Assembly: GCA_007133715.1 (NCBI GenBank)
Contig: SLMF01000215.1
Location: forward strand, 1-8,212
Reading direction: 5' to 3'
Origin: Planctomycetaceae bacterium
Lineage (GTDB): Bacteria; Planctomycetota; Planctomycetia; Pirellulales; Pirellulaceae
DNA: 8,212 nt
Under the pieces are notes generated by a model. It saw only the letters and a program-made list of their open reading frames with translations. It had not been told where the DNA came from and searched no databases. Positions within the stretch are counted from its first letter, which is position 1; the number at the start of each line of letters is the position of its first letter. Positions 1 to 6,191 of this stretch are shown one piece after another. The position numbers and the translations under genes are program-made.

Positions 1-1359
1 CAGTTCATCGATTTGCGGAACTTGAAACCGGTGGGGCATTTCGATGCCAACTGTCACGAATTCAAGTGGAATCTACCGTTTTACGAGTTGATGTGGGACG
101 TGGATGCGGAGGCGACGGCCCAGTTCCTGCGGGCTTTGTGGCAGGGCCACATTCTGGATTGGTCGACGGTCGCGTTGAATCGGCATGCTCGTTTCGGCAG
201 CGGGCCTCCGCCGACCGAAGCCCTCTGGGAGCGCGAGTTCGCCGATCCGGACCCGTTTTTCGACAGCAACGGTTTATCGTTTTTGAATTGTGGGGCGGAC
301 CTCGTCTTCGGCGGGGCCATGCTGTATCACTTGGCCGACGAGCAACCGGCGCTGACCTGGTCCCTGCGGTTGGCCCAGATGTACACCAAGGCGCGTCATC
401 CCGACACGGGGATGGGAGCGTACCAGTTCACCAAGCCTCGACGGCGGCAGGAACCGCCTGCCGAAGGGCCGCTGACCGGACGCTTGACCTACAGCAGCTA
501 TGGCGACCGCACGGAGAACAAATACGGCCACTCGGGAAGCTCGGACCCGGAGGACGAGTTTTACAATCCGATCAAGGGGAAGATGGCTGCCGACGGGATG
601 CTGGTCGCTCGCGAGGGCTGGGTGTGGTCGATCAGTGGCGGCTTTCCGCGTTACACGCTGATGCAGCTGTTCCTGGCCGAGACGATCGGCGAATCGGCCG
701 GGGTCTTGGCGGAGGACGCTGCCGATCATCTTGAGGCCCATGCGCGTCACGCCTACGATGCCGAGGCGAACCATTTCCGGCCCATGTGGGCGGACGGAAC
801 GGATGTGACAGGGTTGAAAGTTCCCCGCACGGGCTATGGCCGGGGCAACCGGGGCGATACGTACAGCCCGAACCGGGCGACGTTCGAACACTTGGCGGCC
901 TATCTGCGGGCCGCACGCTTGACCCAGCGGCCCCTGCTGTGGCAGACTGCCCGCGAGATGGCTCGGGGCTTCGGCTTGGGAGACATCGGCGCCGAACCGG
1001 GAGCCGAGGTGGCTTTGTGTGCGGAAACGCCCGAGCCGACGCCCGAGTTGCTCTTTGCGATGCTCGAGTTGTATCAGATGACACCTCGCAGCGAAGTGTT
1101 GGATACGATGCGCCAGCTGGCGGACCGTTTGATTGAAGCCCGTTTTCACCACGGATTTTTCTTGGCCAGTGCGAACCATCGCTATGCGAACTTCAATTGT
1201 GAGGCGCCTTTGGCGGTGCTGGCGGTCGAAGCGGCCTTACGGGGCGAACCGCAGCGAGTGCCCGCGCATGTGGGCGGCCGAGGCTTCATCCACGGGCGCT
1301 TTGACGGGCGCGGGCGGACCTATGACCATGCGGCGATCTGGGCCGTCCGCCGCGATTGA
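1..1359 (+). CDS. Probable family 2 pectate lyase (PL2-like), 5' end outside window
   Basis: The frame is open from the first base, so the gene starts upstream; the TTG at 13 is an internal codon, used here only as residue 1 for numbering (448 residues to the TGA). The product is rich in aromatic and helical segments, as in an alpha/alpha-barrel enzyme. PL2 enzymes cleave pectate by beta-elimination with a metal held by His, Glu and His, and an Arg next to the last His as base. As I recall the Yersinia PL2 structure, these are H109, E130, R171 and H172. Here E16 (in NCHEFKW) and R57-H58 (in ALNRHARFG) have exactly that 42-residue spacing, and the first His would fall just outside the window. 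About 115 missing residues would give the usual PL2 length of about 560. The adjacent sugar genes agree with a role in polysaccharide breakdown. It could instead be another alpha/alpha-toroid lyase or hydrolase. Reading frame certain; family inferred. Confidence 0.6.
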   Translation, partial: QFIDLRNLKPVGHFDANCHEFKWNLPFYELMWDVDAEATAQFLRALWQGHILDWSTVALNRHARFGSGPPPTEALWEREFADPDPFFDSNGLSFLNCGADLVFGGAMLYHLADEQPALTWSLRLAQMYTKARHPDTGMGAYQFTKPRRRQEPPAEGPLTGRLTYSSYGDRTENKYGHSGSSDPEDEFYNPIKGKMAADGMLVAREGWVWSISGGFPRYTLMQLFLAETIGESAGVLAEDAADHLEAHARHAYDAEANHFRPMWADGTDVTGLKVPRTGYGRGNRGDTYSPNRATFEHLAAYLRAARLTQRPLLWQTAREMARGFGLGDIGAEPGAEVALCAETPEPTPELLFAMLELYQMTPRSEVLDTMRQLADRLIEARFHHGFFLASANHRYANFNCEAPLAVLAVEAALRGEPQRVPAHVGGRGFIHGRFDGRGRTYDHAAIWAVRRD

Positions 1360-1383
1360 GACGTTACCTTCAGAAACCGAAAA

Positions 1384-1417
1384 GACCCGGCGTGGACCGG
1401 GTCGCCTGACCCTTTTT
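1384..1417 (+). terminator. Possible intrinsic terminator after the lyase gene
   Basis: GGGTC (1399-1403) pairs with GACCC (1408-1412) across the loop GCCT and is followed at once by TTTTT (1413-1417), the layout of a rho-independent terminator. The stem is only 5 bp. It competes with the stronger upstream stem GACCCGG/CCGGGTC (1384-1403), so termination might be weak or conditional. The stronger stem has four A before it, so on the opposite strand it is followed by TTTT and could also stop antisense transcripts. Confidence 0.4.
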
Positions 1418-1505
1418 CCTGAGAGGCCCGCACGCGCCCGCGTCGGTCACGGAGATCCTGACCCACCCAGGCGGTCGATTCGGGACTCGAAATAACCCTT
1501 CTTGC

Positions 1506-1511
1506 AAGGAG
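1506..1511 (+). promoter_or_regulatory. Ribosome binding site AAGGAG for the propeller gene
   Basis: AAGGAG lies 7 bases before ATG 1519 and 10 before the directly following ATG 1522, which favours the first ATG. It is the clearest Shine-Dalgarno sequence in the window, and it overlaps a near-palindrome that could be a protein-binding site. Confidence 0.7.
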
Positions 1512-1518
1512 ACTTCTG

Positions 1519-2655
1519 ATGATGCGAAAACACCTGAGTTTGGGGATCGGGTTGCTGGTGGCTTGCTGGGCCGCAGGAGCCCTCGGCACGGCTGCGGACG
1601 AACACGCGCCGCCTTACGAACCCGAGTTGCTGATTGTGCTGCCGGACGCCTATCCCACACCCGATGCCTTGGCCATCCATCCGGACGGCGATCTGGTGGT
1701 CTCCTGCCCGAATTTCGCCGATACCAGCCAGCCGCCGGCGCTGATCAAGATCACGCCGGAGTTGGAGGTCCAACACTGGGTGACCATGCCGCCCATGGAG
1801 GAGACCGGTCGGGTCGCACCGATGGGGATCGCCTTCGGACCCGATGGCGATCTGTACGTCTGCGATAACCAGAACTGGGCGGACGGGAACGGGCCCGATG
1901 GCCAGATCAACCAGGGACGGCTGCTCCGCTTGCGGATCCGTGACAACGAAATCGAAAAGATGACGGTCGTGGCGCACCGCATCAGCCACCCCAACGGCGT
2001 CCGTGTTCACGACGGGCAGGTCTACATCACCGTCAGCATGTTGCCCAAGGTCCAACGCGAAGATGGCTTGCTGACCAGTGCCGTGTACCGCTTTTGTCTG
2101 GATGACGAGGGGGTCGAGCTGAGCAATACGCTGGAGGACGAGCATCTGTTGGCGTCGTTCGTGACGTACAACCGGGACGTTCAGTACGGCGCGGACGGTC
2201 TGGCCTTCGACAGCCACGGGAATCTGTTCGTCGGCAACTTCGGCGACGGGGCGTTGCACAAGATCACGTTCGATGACGACGGCCAGGTGACCAGCAACAC
2301 GGTCTTTGCGCAGACGGATTTCGATACGCCCATGTCGGAGCCCGATTTTGCGGAGAAGATGGTCCAGGCCAAGATGCGTTCGGTGGACGGGATCTGGATC
2401 TGTGAAGACGACCTGATCTACGTCGCCGACTTTTCGAACAATGCGATCGCCCGCGTGGACACGGAGGGTCAGATCGAGGTGTTGGCTCAAAGTCCGGACA
2501 ACGACGGCAGCTGTGGGGGATTGGATCAGCCGGCCGAGTGCATCATTTGGGAGGGGCGGCTGGTGATCACTTGCTTTGACTTGGTCACGGGACCGGACAA
2601 GGTGAACACGGGGCACGAACCGCCGCATACCATCACTTCGTTAAAACTGGACTGA
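1519..2655 (+). CDS. Exported SMP-30/gluconolactonase-type six-bladed propeller protein
   Basis: 378 residues. The family includes sugar lactonases that open aldonolactones with a bound divalent metal. Residues 1-26 form an export signal (MMRKH followed by a hydrophobic stretch). LVAC at 13-16 fits a lipobox, so it may be a lipoprotein anchored at C16; ordinary cleavage near residues 23-26 is the alternative. Six hairpin repeats of the D-G-x-L-Y-V kind, near 53-63, 106-116, 163-173, 230-240, 295-305 and 343-353, match six blades. In SMP-30 the metal ligands are Glu18, Asn154 and Asp204. N159 (HPNGV) and D226 (ADGLAFDSHGNLFVG) fit the last two, while the Glu position appears to be D49 (TPDALAIHPDG). 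It heads a run of four + strand genes, with the kinase 12 bases downstream. Lactonase activity is plausible but unproven; it could be a binding or scaffold propeller. Confidence 0.8.
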   Translation: MMRKHLSLGIGLLVACWAAGALGTAADEHAPPYEPELLIVLPDAYPTPDALAIHPDGDLVVSCPNFADTSQPPALIKITPELEVQHWVTMPPMEETGRVAPMGIAFGPDGDLYVCDNQNWADGNGPDGQINQGRLLRLRIRDNEIEKMTVVAHRISHPNGVRVHDGQVYITVSMLPKVQREDGLLTSAVYRFCLDDEGVELSNTLEDEHLLASFVTYNRDVQYGADGLAFDSHGNLFVGNFGDGALHKITFDDDGQVTSNTVFAQTDFDTPMSEPDFAEKMVQAKMRSVDGIWICEDDLIYVADFSNNAIARVDTEGQIEVLAQSPDNDGSCGGLDQPAECIIWEGRLVITCFDLVTGPDKVNTGHEPPHTITSLKLD

Positions 2656-2667
2656 TCGGGCGCGACC

Positions 2668-4203
2668 ATGGCGAAATATCTGTTGGCCCACGATCTGGGC
2701 ACCTCGGGGAACAAGGCCACGTTGTTTTCGGTGGACGGCGAATTGATCGCCAGCCGCACGGCCAGTTACCCCACGCGTTATTTTCACGGGAATTGGGCCG
2801 AGCAGGATCCGCAGGACTGGTGGCAGGCGCTGTGCGAGACGTCGCAGCAGTTGCTGGCCGAAGTCAATCCGGCCGAGGTGGCTTGCGTGACGCTCAGCGG
2901 CCAGATGATGGGCTGCACGCCGGTGGACGCAGCGGGTCGGGCCCTGCGGCCCAGCCTGCTGTACTGTGACCAGCGGGCGACGGAGCAGGCGCGGCAGATC
3001 GCCGCCCGGGTGGACTCGGCCGAGTTCTACGGGATCGTGGGCCATCGCATCAGCGAGAGTTATTCTCTGGAAAAGCTGATGTGGCTCAAACAGCACGAGC
3101 CGGACGTGTATCGCCAGACGGCGCGCACGCTGTGTGCCAAGGACTACATCAACTACCAGTTGACGGGCCAGTTCGCGACCGACTACAGCGACGCGTCGGG
3201 GACGAACGCCTTCGATCTGAACACGTTCACGTGGTCCGAGCGGTTGCTGGCGGCGGCCGAGGTGGACGGGGCGATGTTCCCGGAGCCACGGCCGTCGACC
3301 GATGTTCTGGGCGAAGTCACCTCGCAAGCGGCCCGCGCGACGGGCCTCCGCGCCGGTACCCCGGTGGCCGTCGGGGGCGGTGACGGCAGCTGCGCCGGTG
3401 TCGGCGTGGGCTGCGTTCGCCCCGGTACCGCCTACAACTACCTGGGCTCCTCCAGCTGGGTGGCACTGACCGTGGAACGACCGCTCGTCGATCCGCAACA
3501 GCGGACCATGAACTGGGCCCATTGCGTGCCCGGCTACCTGCATCCCTCCGGCACCATGCAGGCGGCCGGCGCCAGTTACCAGTGGCTGAAGAACACCGTC
3601 TGTACGGCGGAAACGGCCGAAGCCCTGGCACGCGGCGAGGATGTGTACGAACTGATCAACCGGCAGGTCGAGCAATCCACGCCCGGCTCGGGCGGCTTGG
3701 TCTTCTTGCCCTACATGCTGGGCGAACGTACCCCGCGCTGGAATTCCAACGCCCGAGGAGCTTGGATCGGGTTGAACCTGGCCACCCGCCGCCAAGATCT
3801 CATCCGCTCGGTGATGGAAGGCATCACGATGAATCTGGGGATCATCGTCGATATCTTCCGCCAGCATGTACCCCTGGAAACCATGACTGTGATCGGGGGC
3901 GGTGCCAAATCGGCGGTCTGGCGGCAGATGATGGCCGATATCTACGATTGCCGGATCGAGAAACTGAACTACTTGGAAGAAGCCACCTCGATGGGCGCGG
4001 CGGTGATCGGCGGCGTGGCCGTGGGCCTGTTCCCGGATTTCGATGTCATCGACCGCTTTGTCCGCGTCGACGATGTCGTCCAACCGGAACCGGCCCATCA
4101 GCCCATCTATCGCAAAATGCTGCCGATCTTCGAACGTTCTTACCACGCCCTGGTCGATGTCTACGAGGACCTGGCCGCGTGGCAGCAGGCTCCTCCCTCT
4201 TGA
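2668..4203 (+). CDS. FGGY-family carbohydrate kinase, xylulokinase-like
   Basis: 511 residues, typical of XylB-type kinases, which transfer phosphate from ATP to a sugar (D-xylulose gives xylulose 5-phosphate) in the cytoplasm. Both FGGY signatures fit exactly: signature 1 at 131-143 (SYSLEKLMWLKQH) and signature 2 at 364-384, from GAWIGL to SVME. D9 in LAHDLGTSG is the N-terminal phosphate-loop Asp, and D239 in GGGDGSCAG is the expected catalytic base (Asp6 and Asp233 of E. coli XylB). The C-terminal ATP-binding part has GGGAKSAVWRQMMAD near 410-424. The substrate loop reads SGQMMG (77-82) where XylB has QMHG, so the sugar may not be xylulose. The ATG at 2668 starts the conserved fold directly; no good Shine-Dalgarno is visible, and the 12-base gap suggests coupling to the gene before. 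Family certain, substrate not. Confidence 0.9.
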   Translation: MAKYLLAHDLGTSGNKATLFSVDGELIASRTASYPTRYFHGNWAEQDPQDWWQALCETSQQLLAEVNPAEVACVTLSGQMMGCTPVDAAGRALRPSLLYCDQRATEQARQIAARVDSAEFYGIVGHRISESYSLEKLMWLKQHEPDVYRQTARTLCAKDYINYQLTGQFATDYSDASGTNAFDLNTFTWSERLLAAAEVDGAMFPEPRPSTDVLGEVTSQAARATGLRAGTPVAVGGGDGSCAGVGVGCVRPGTAYNYLGSSSWVALTVERPLVDPQQRTMNWAHCVPGYLHPSGTMQAAGASYQWLKNTVCTAETAEALARGEDVYELINRQVEQSTPGSGGLVFLPYMLGERTPRWNSNARGAWIGLNLATRRQDLIRSVMEGITMNLGIIVDIFRQHVPLETMTVIGGGAKSAVWRQMMADIYDCRIEKLNYLEEATSMGAAVIGGVAVGLFPDFDVIDRFVRVDDVVQPEPAHQPIYRKMLPIFERSYHALVDVYEDLAAWQQAPPS

Positions 4204-4214
4204 GATTCCTCTAC

Positions 4215-4221
4215 AGAAAGG
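4215..4221 (+). promoter_or_regulatory. Ribosome binding site that fixes the dehydrogenase start
   Basis: AGAAAGG lies 7 bases before ATG 4229. The dehydrogenase frame stays open upstream to an ATG at 4043, but that extension lies inside the kinase gene, has no binding site and does not resemble the family's N-terminus. This site supports 4229 as the real start. Confidence 0.65.
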
Positions 4222-4228
4222 TATACCG

Positions 4229-5266
4229 ATGCGAGCGGTAGCAGTTGTCGAACCCGGGCGAGTCGAATTGGTGGAATTGGAAGCCCCCAAGCCGGGACCG
4301 TACCAGGCGCTGGTGCGAACGGATGTCGCCGCACTTTGTAACTCGACAGACGCCAAACTGGTGGCCGGCCGGTTCCCGGGTGTCGATCAGTATCCGCTGG
4401 TCCTGGGCCACGAGACCTCGGGCACCGTCGTCCAAGTCGGCGAACGCGTCCGCAGCTTTCAGGTGGACGACCGGGTGATCGGAGGACTGCTGTTCGAATT
4501 CTCCGATCCCCGCTACTCCAGCGGCTGGGGTGGCTTTTGCGATTACAATCTGGTCAACGATCACGACGCCATGGTGGCCGATGGGGTCGCGGATGCGGAA
4601 CACGGCTGGTTCGAAGTCTACGAGATCCAGCGCGCGGTCGCGCCTGACGTCCGGCCGGAAGAGGCCGTGTTGATGTGCACCTGGCGCGAAGTGCTGGGCG
4701 GGTTCGGGGATTTCCAGATCGAATCCGGCCAGGATCTGCTGATCTTCGGCGCCGGACCGGTGGGCCAGAGTTTCGTCAAATTTGCGCGACTGCTGGGCTT
4801 GGGCTGGATCGGAGTGGTCGACCCGGTGGAATTCAAACGCCAGCGAGCGCTGGCCTTGGGCGCCGATCAGGTGTTCACGCCGGACGACCCGGCAATTGCA
4901 GAGCTGCCCCAGTCCCGCGGCCAGCCGCTGGACGTCGTGGTCGACGCCGTCGGCAGCCCTGCCGTGATTAACGCCGCCGTGCCACTGATCAAAATGGGCG
5001 GTACAATCGGGGTGTACGGCGTGCTGGCCGAACCGAAATTTACCCTCGATAAATCGCCCGGACCCTATAACTTCAACCTCTTCCTCCATCAATGGCCCAC
5101 CCGGTGGCGCGAGCGACAGGCGCAACAAAAGTTGACCGAGTGGATCCGAAAGGGAACACTAAAAGGGAGCGAGTTTGTCACGCACGACTTCCCGGTCGAA
5201 GACTTCGCCTCGGCCCTGAATGCCGTGCACAGCGGCGAAGTGGTCAAATGCCTCGTGCGGTTCTGA
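4229..5266 (+). CDS. Zinc-dependent medium-chain dehydrogenase, polyol/sorbitol dehydrogenase type
   Basis: 345 residues. Such enzymes oxidise a secondary alcohol of a sugar alcohol to a ketose with NAD. The GroES-like catalytic domain covers roughly 1-150, with zinc ligands C37 (ALCNSTD) and H61-E62 (LGHETSG). C150 (VLMCTW) sits where the fourth ligand is expected; sorbitol dehydrogenases usually have Glu there. The four-cysteine structural zinc lobe is absent. The Rossmann fold has GAGPVG at 174-179, and D198 (GVVDP) ends the second strand, which suggests NAD rather than NADP. A second typical segment is DVVVDAVGSPAVI at 235-247. The start at 4229 is chosen for its binding site and because MRAVAVVEPG is a normal family N-terminus. 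The gene begins 25 bases after the kinase and could supply its ketose substrate. An L-threonine or other alcohol dehydrogenase is also possible. Confidence 0.88.
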   Translation: MRAVAVVEPGRVELVELEAPKPGPYQALVRTDVAALCNSTDAKLVAGRFPGVDQYPLVLGHETSGTVVQVGERVRSFQVDDRVIGGLLFEFSDPRYSSGWGGFCDYNLVNDHDAMVADGVADAEHGWFEVYEIQRAVAPDVRPEEAVLMCTWREVLGGFGDFQIESGQDLLIFGAGPVGQSFVKFARLLGLGWIGVVDPVEFKRQRALALGADQVFTPDDPAIAELPQSRGQPLDVVVDAVGSPAVINAAVPLIKMGGTIGVYGVLAEPKFTLDKSPGPYNFNLFLHQWPTRWRERQAQQKLTEWIRKGTLKGSEFVTHDFPVEDFASALNAVHSGEVVKCLVRF

Positions 5267-5287
5267 ACCGACACTGGAGTCCGAAAG

Positions 5288-5971
5288 ATGGATGTCCGCC
5301 TGAAGATCCTGCACGGAAGATTCCAAGATAAACAGGGGTATGGCACGCGGCCCGAAATCACGATTCGCGGGCCGCGGTTTGTCATCGGTAGCGACCCGCA
5401 ATGCTCCCTGTGCTGCCAAAGTCGCTTGGTCAGCCCCCGGCATTGCGAACTGCTGGTCGACCAGCGGGGCGTGCGGCTGCGACACCTCAGTGCCGATCAG
5501 CCGACTCGGGTGAATGGTCAGCCGGTCGAGCAGGAATGCGAGCTGCAGGCGGGCGATCATCTGGCAATCGGGCGGCTGGAATTCGAGGTGTTGATCGCGG
5601 CGCCAATCGGCCGCAGCGGCCAGTCGCCGGCGAAACGACTGCCCCAAGAGCCTGCGGTCGACGACGATAACTCGGCGGAAGAAAACAACGCCTTCGAGAA
5701 ACTGCTGGAAAAAGGGGATGAACAGGAGCGGAAGTACCGGCAGCAGCATCCGGAGAGCCGCTATCTGCACGTGGAACCGCGACCGCCCGAAAACGAGCCC
5801 GAAGAAGAAACGGAAGCAGCGGAACCGGAGGACCAAGCGGCGAGGAGGAAGTGGGGCAAGAAGCATGCGAAACCCTTGCCTGGAAAACTGCCCAAGCCGG
5901 AAGAGCCAACCCCCGAGGATTCGACCGAAGCCGCACGGGATGCGTTGCGAAAGCTGTTTTCACCGAAGTAG
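5288..5971 (+). CDS. FHA-domain protein with long charged C-terminal tail
   Basis: 227 residues, no signal peptide or membrane segment, so probably cytoplasmic. Residues about 5-102 form a forkhead-associated domain, a beta-sandwich that usually binds phosphothreonine peptides. The core S-x-x-H is present as S49-P-R-H52, and N76-G77 in TRVNGQPV is the usual Asn-Gly. The N-terminal Gly-Arg is replaced by G34-S35 (FVIGSDPQ), so one standard phosphate contact is missing. Residues from about 105 to 210 are Glu-, Lys-, Arg- and Pro-rich and probably disordered; a short helix-like end (TEAARDALRKLF) closes the protein. TGGAG at 5275-5279 stands 8 bases before the ATG. The gene is 21 bases after the dehydrogenase, so it is probably co-transcribed, though no kinase, phosphatase or secretion gene is near. 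Domain call is firm; its partner is unknown. Confidence 0.85.
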   Translation: MDVRLKILHGRFQDKQGYGTRPEITIRGPRFVIGSDPQCSLCCQSRLVSPRHCELLVDQRGVRLRHLSADQPTRVNGQPVEQECELQAGDHLAIGRLEFEVLIAAPIGRSGQSPAKRLPQEPAVDDDNSAEENNAFEKLLEKGDEQERKYRQQHPESRYLHVEPRPPENEPEEETEAAEPEDQAARRKWGKKHAKPLPGKLPKPEEPTPEDSTEAARDALRKLFSPK

Positions 5972-5998
5972 GCTTATTAGTGTTCGAATCTTCGGGTC

Positions 5999-6025
5999 AG
6001 CCCCTGTTTTCAGGCTTTCATTTCT
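5999..6025 (+). terminator. Weak possible terminator after the FHA gene
   Basis: CCTG (6003-6006) and CAGG (6011-6014) pair around a TTTT loop. AG/CT can extend the stem (5999-6000 with 6015-6016) across a two-base bulge. The T-rich stretch TTCATTTCTT follows. The stem is short, so this is only a candidate for ending the cluster transcript 28 bases after the stop codon. Confidence 0.3.
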
Positions 6026-6037
6026 TGTGACACGCGC

Positions 6038-6142
6038 ATGCACAGCGCGACCTTTACGAATCGGCCGAAAGACCATGGAGGTTATCTGAGCGAGCAACAA
6101 GCCCAGTCGCTGATGGCTGCCTGGCGACAGCAACATCGTTGA
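6038..6142 (+). CDS. Possible small protein of 34 residues
   Basis: An ATG at 6038 opens a frame closed by TGA at 6140-6142. The last part reads LSEQQAQSLMAAWRQQHR, a polar, helix-forming composition that looks more like real protein than typical random frames here. The same frame is open upstream to 5981, just after a TAG. No Shine-Dalgarno precedes the ATG, and I recognise no family. It could be a small gene, the remnant of a broken gene, or chance. It lies on the + strand between two convergent genes. Confidence 0.25.
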   Translation: MHSATFTNRPKDHGGYLSEQQAQSLMAAWRQQHR

Positions 6143-6191
6143 TATCATCCTGTTTCAATCCTACACAAGCCAGCAAGAAGCGGGGTGTTGT

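Larger units (their letters stand above)
1360..1518 (+). promoter_or_regulatory. Leader/intergenic region with overlapping hairpins before the propeller gene
   Basis: This 159-base gap separates the lyase gene from the next cluster. It contains a 7-bp GC-rich hairpin (1384-1390 with 1397-1403), a 5-bp hairpin (1399-1403 with 1408-1412) that shares bases with the first and is followed directly by five T, and a third 5-bp hairpin (1445-1449 with 1459-1463). The octamer CCTGACCC occurs twice, at 1405-1412 and 1457-1464. A near-palindrome CTTCTTGCAAGGAG (1498-1511) overlaps the ribosome binding site. It may hold the lyase terminator, the promoter of the next cluster, or both. I could not place a promoter with confidence. 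Confidence 0.4.
5972..6191. other. Convergent intergenic region
   Basis: These 220 bases separate the + strand gene cluster from the end of the - strand peptidase gene. They hold a weak hairpin with a T-rich tail near the FHA gene end and a possible 34-residue reading frame at 6038-6142. The peptidase side shows no clear intrinsic terminator. Nothing else was recognised. Confidence 0.6.

Noticed and set aside
1405..1424. CTGAGA (+) suggesting a TPP riboswitch, or CTCTCAGG (-) suggesting a glycine riboswitch
   Set aside because: The other conserved parts are absent: no GGGGTGC or second TPP arm on +, no GAAGG/GCAA core on -, and no - strand gene downstream to control.
1447..2628. Long - strand open frame of 393 codons
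   Set aside because: It lies antisense to the propeller gene and reads as an H-, R-, V-, D-rich string without family features. The + frame has a signal peptide and six blade repeats.
4043..4228. N-terminal extension of the dehydrogenase frame
   Set aside because: It overlaps the kinase gene, has no ribosome binding site and is low-complexity; ATG 4229 has a site and a normal family N-terminus.
2641..4356. Long - strand open frame of 571 codons
   Set aside because: Antisense to the kinase gene, whose + frame carries both FGGY signatures. The - product has only biased, repetitive composition.
4211..5128. - strand open frame of 305 codons
   Set aside because: Antisense to the dehydrogenase, which shows zinc ligands and a Rossmann motif; a codon-bias shadow.
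6097..6191. Terminator for the oligopeptidase on the - strand
   Set aside because: I found no GC-rich stem followed by a T run within 100 bases after the TAA.
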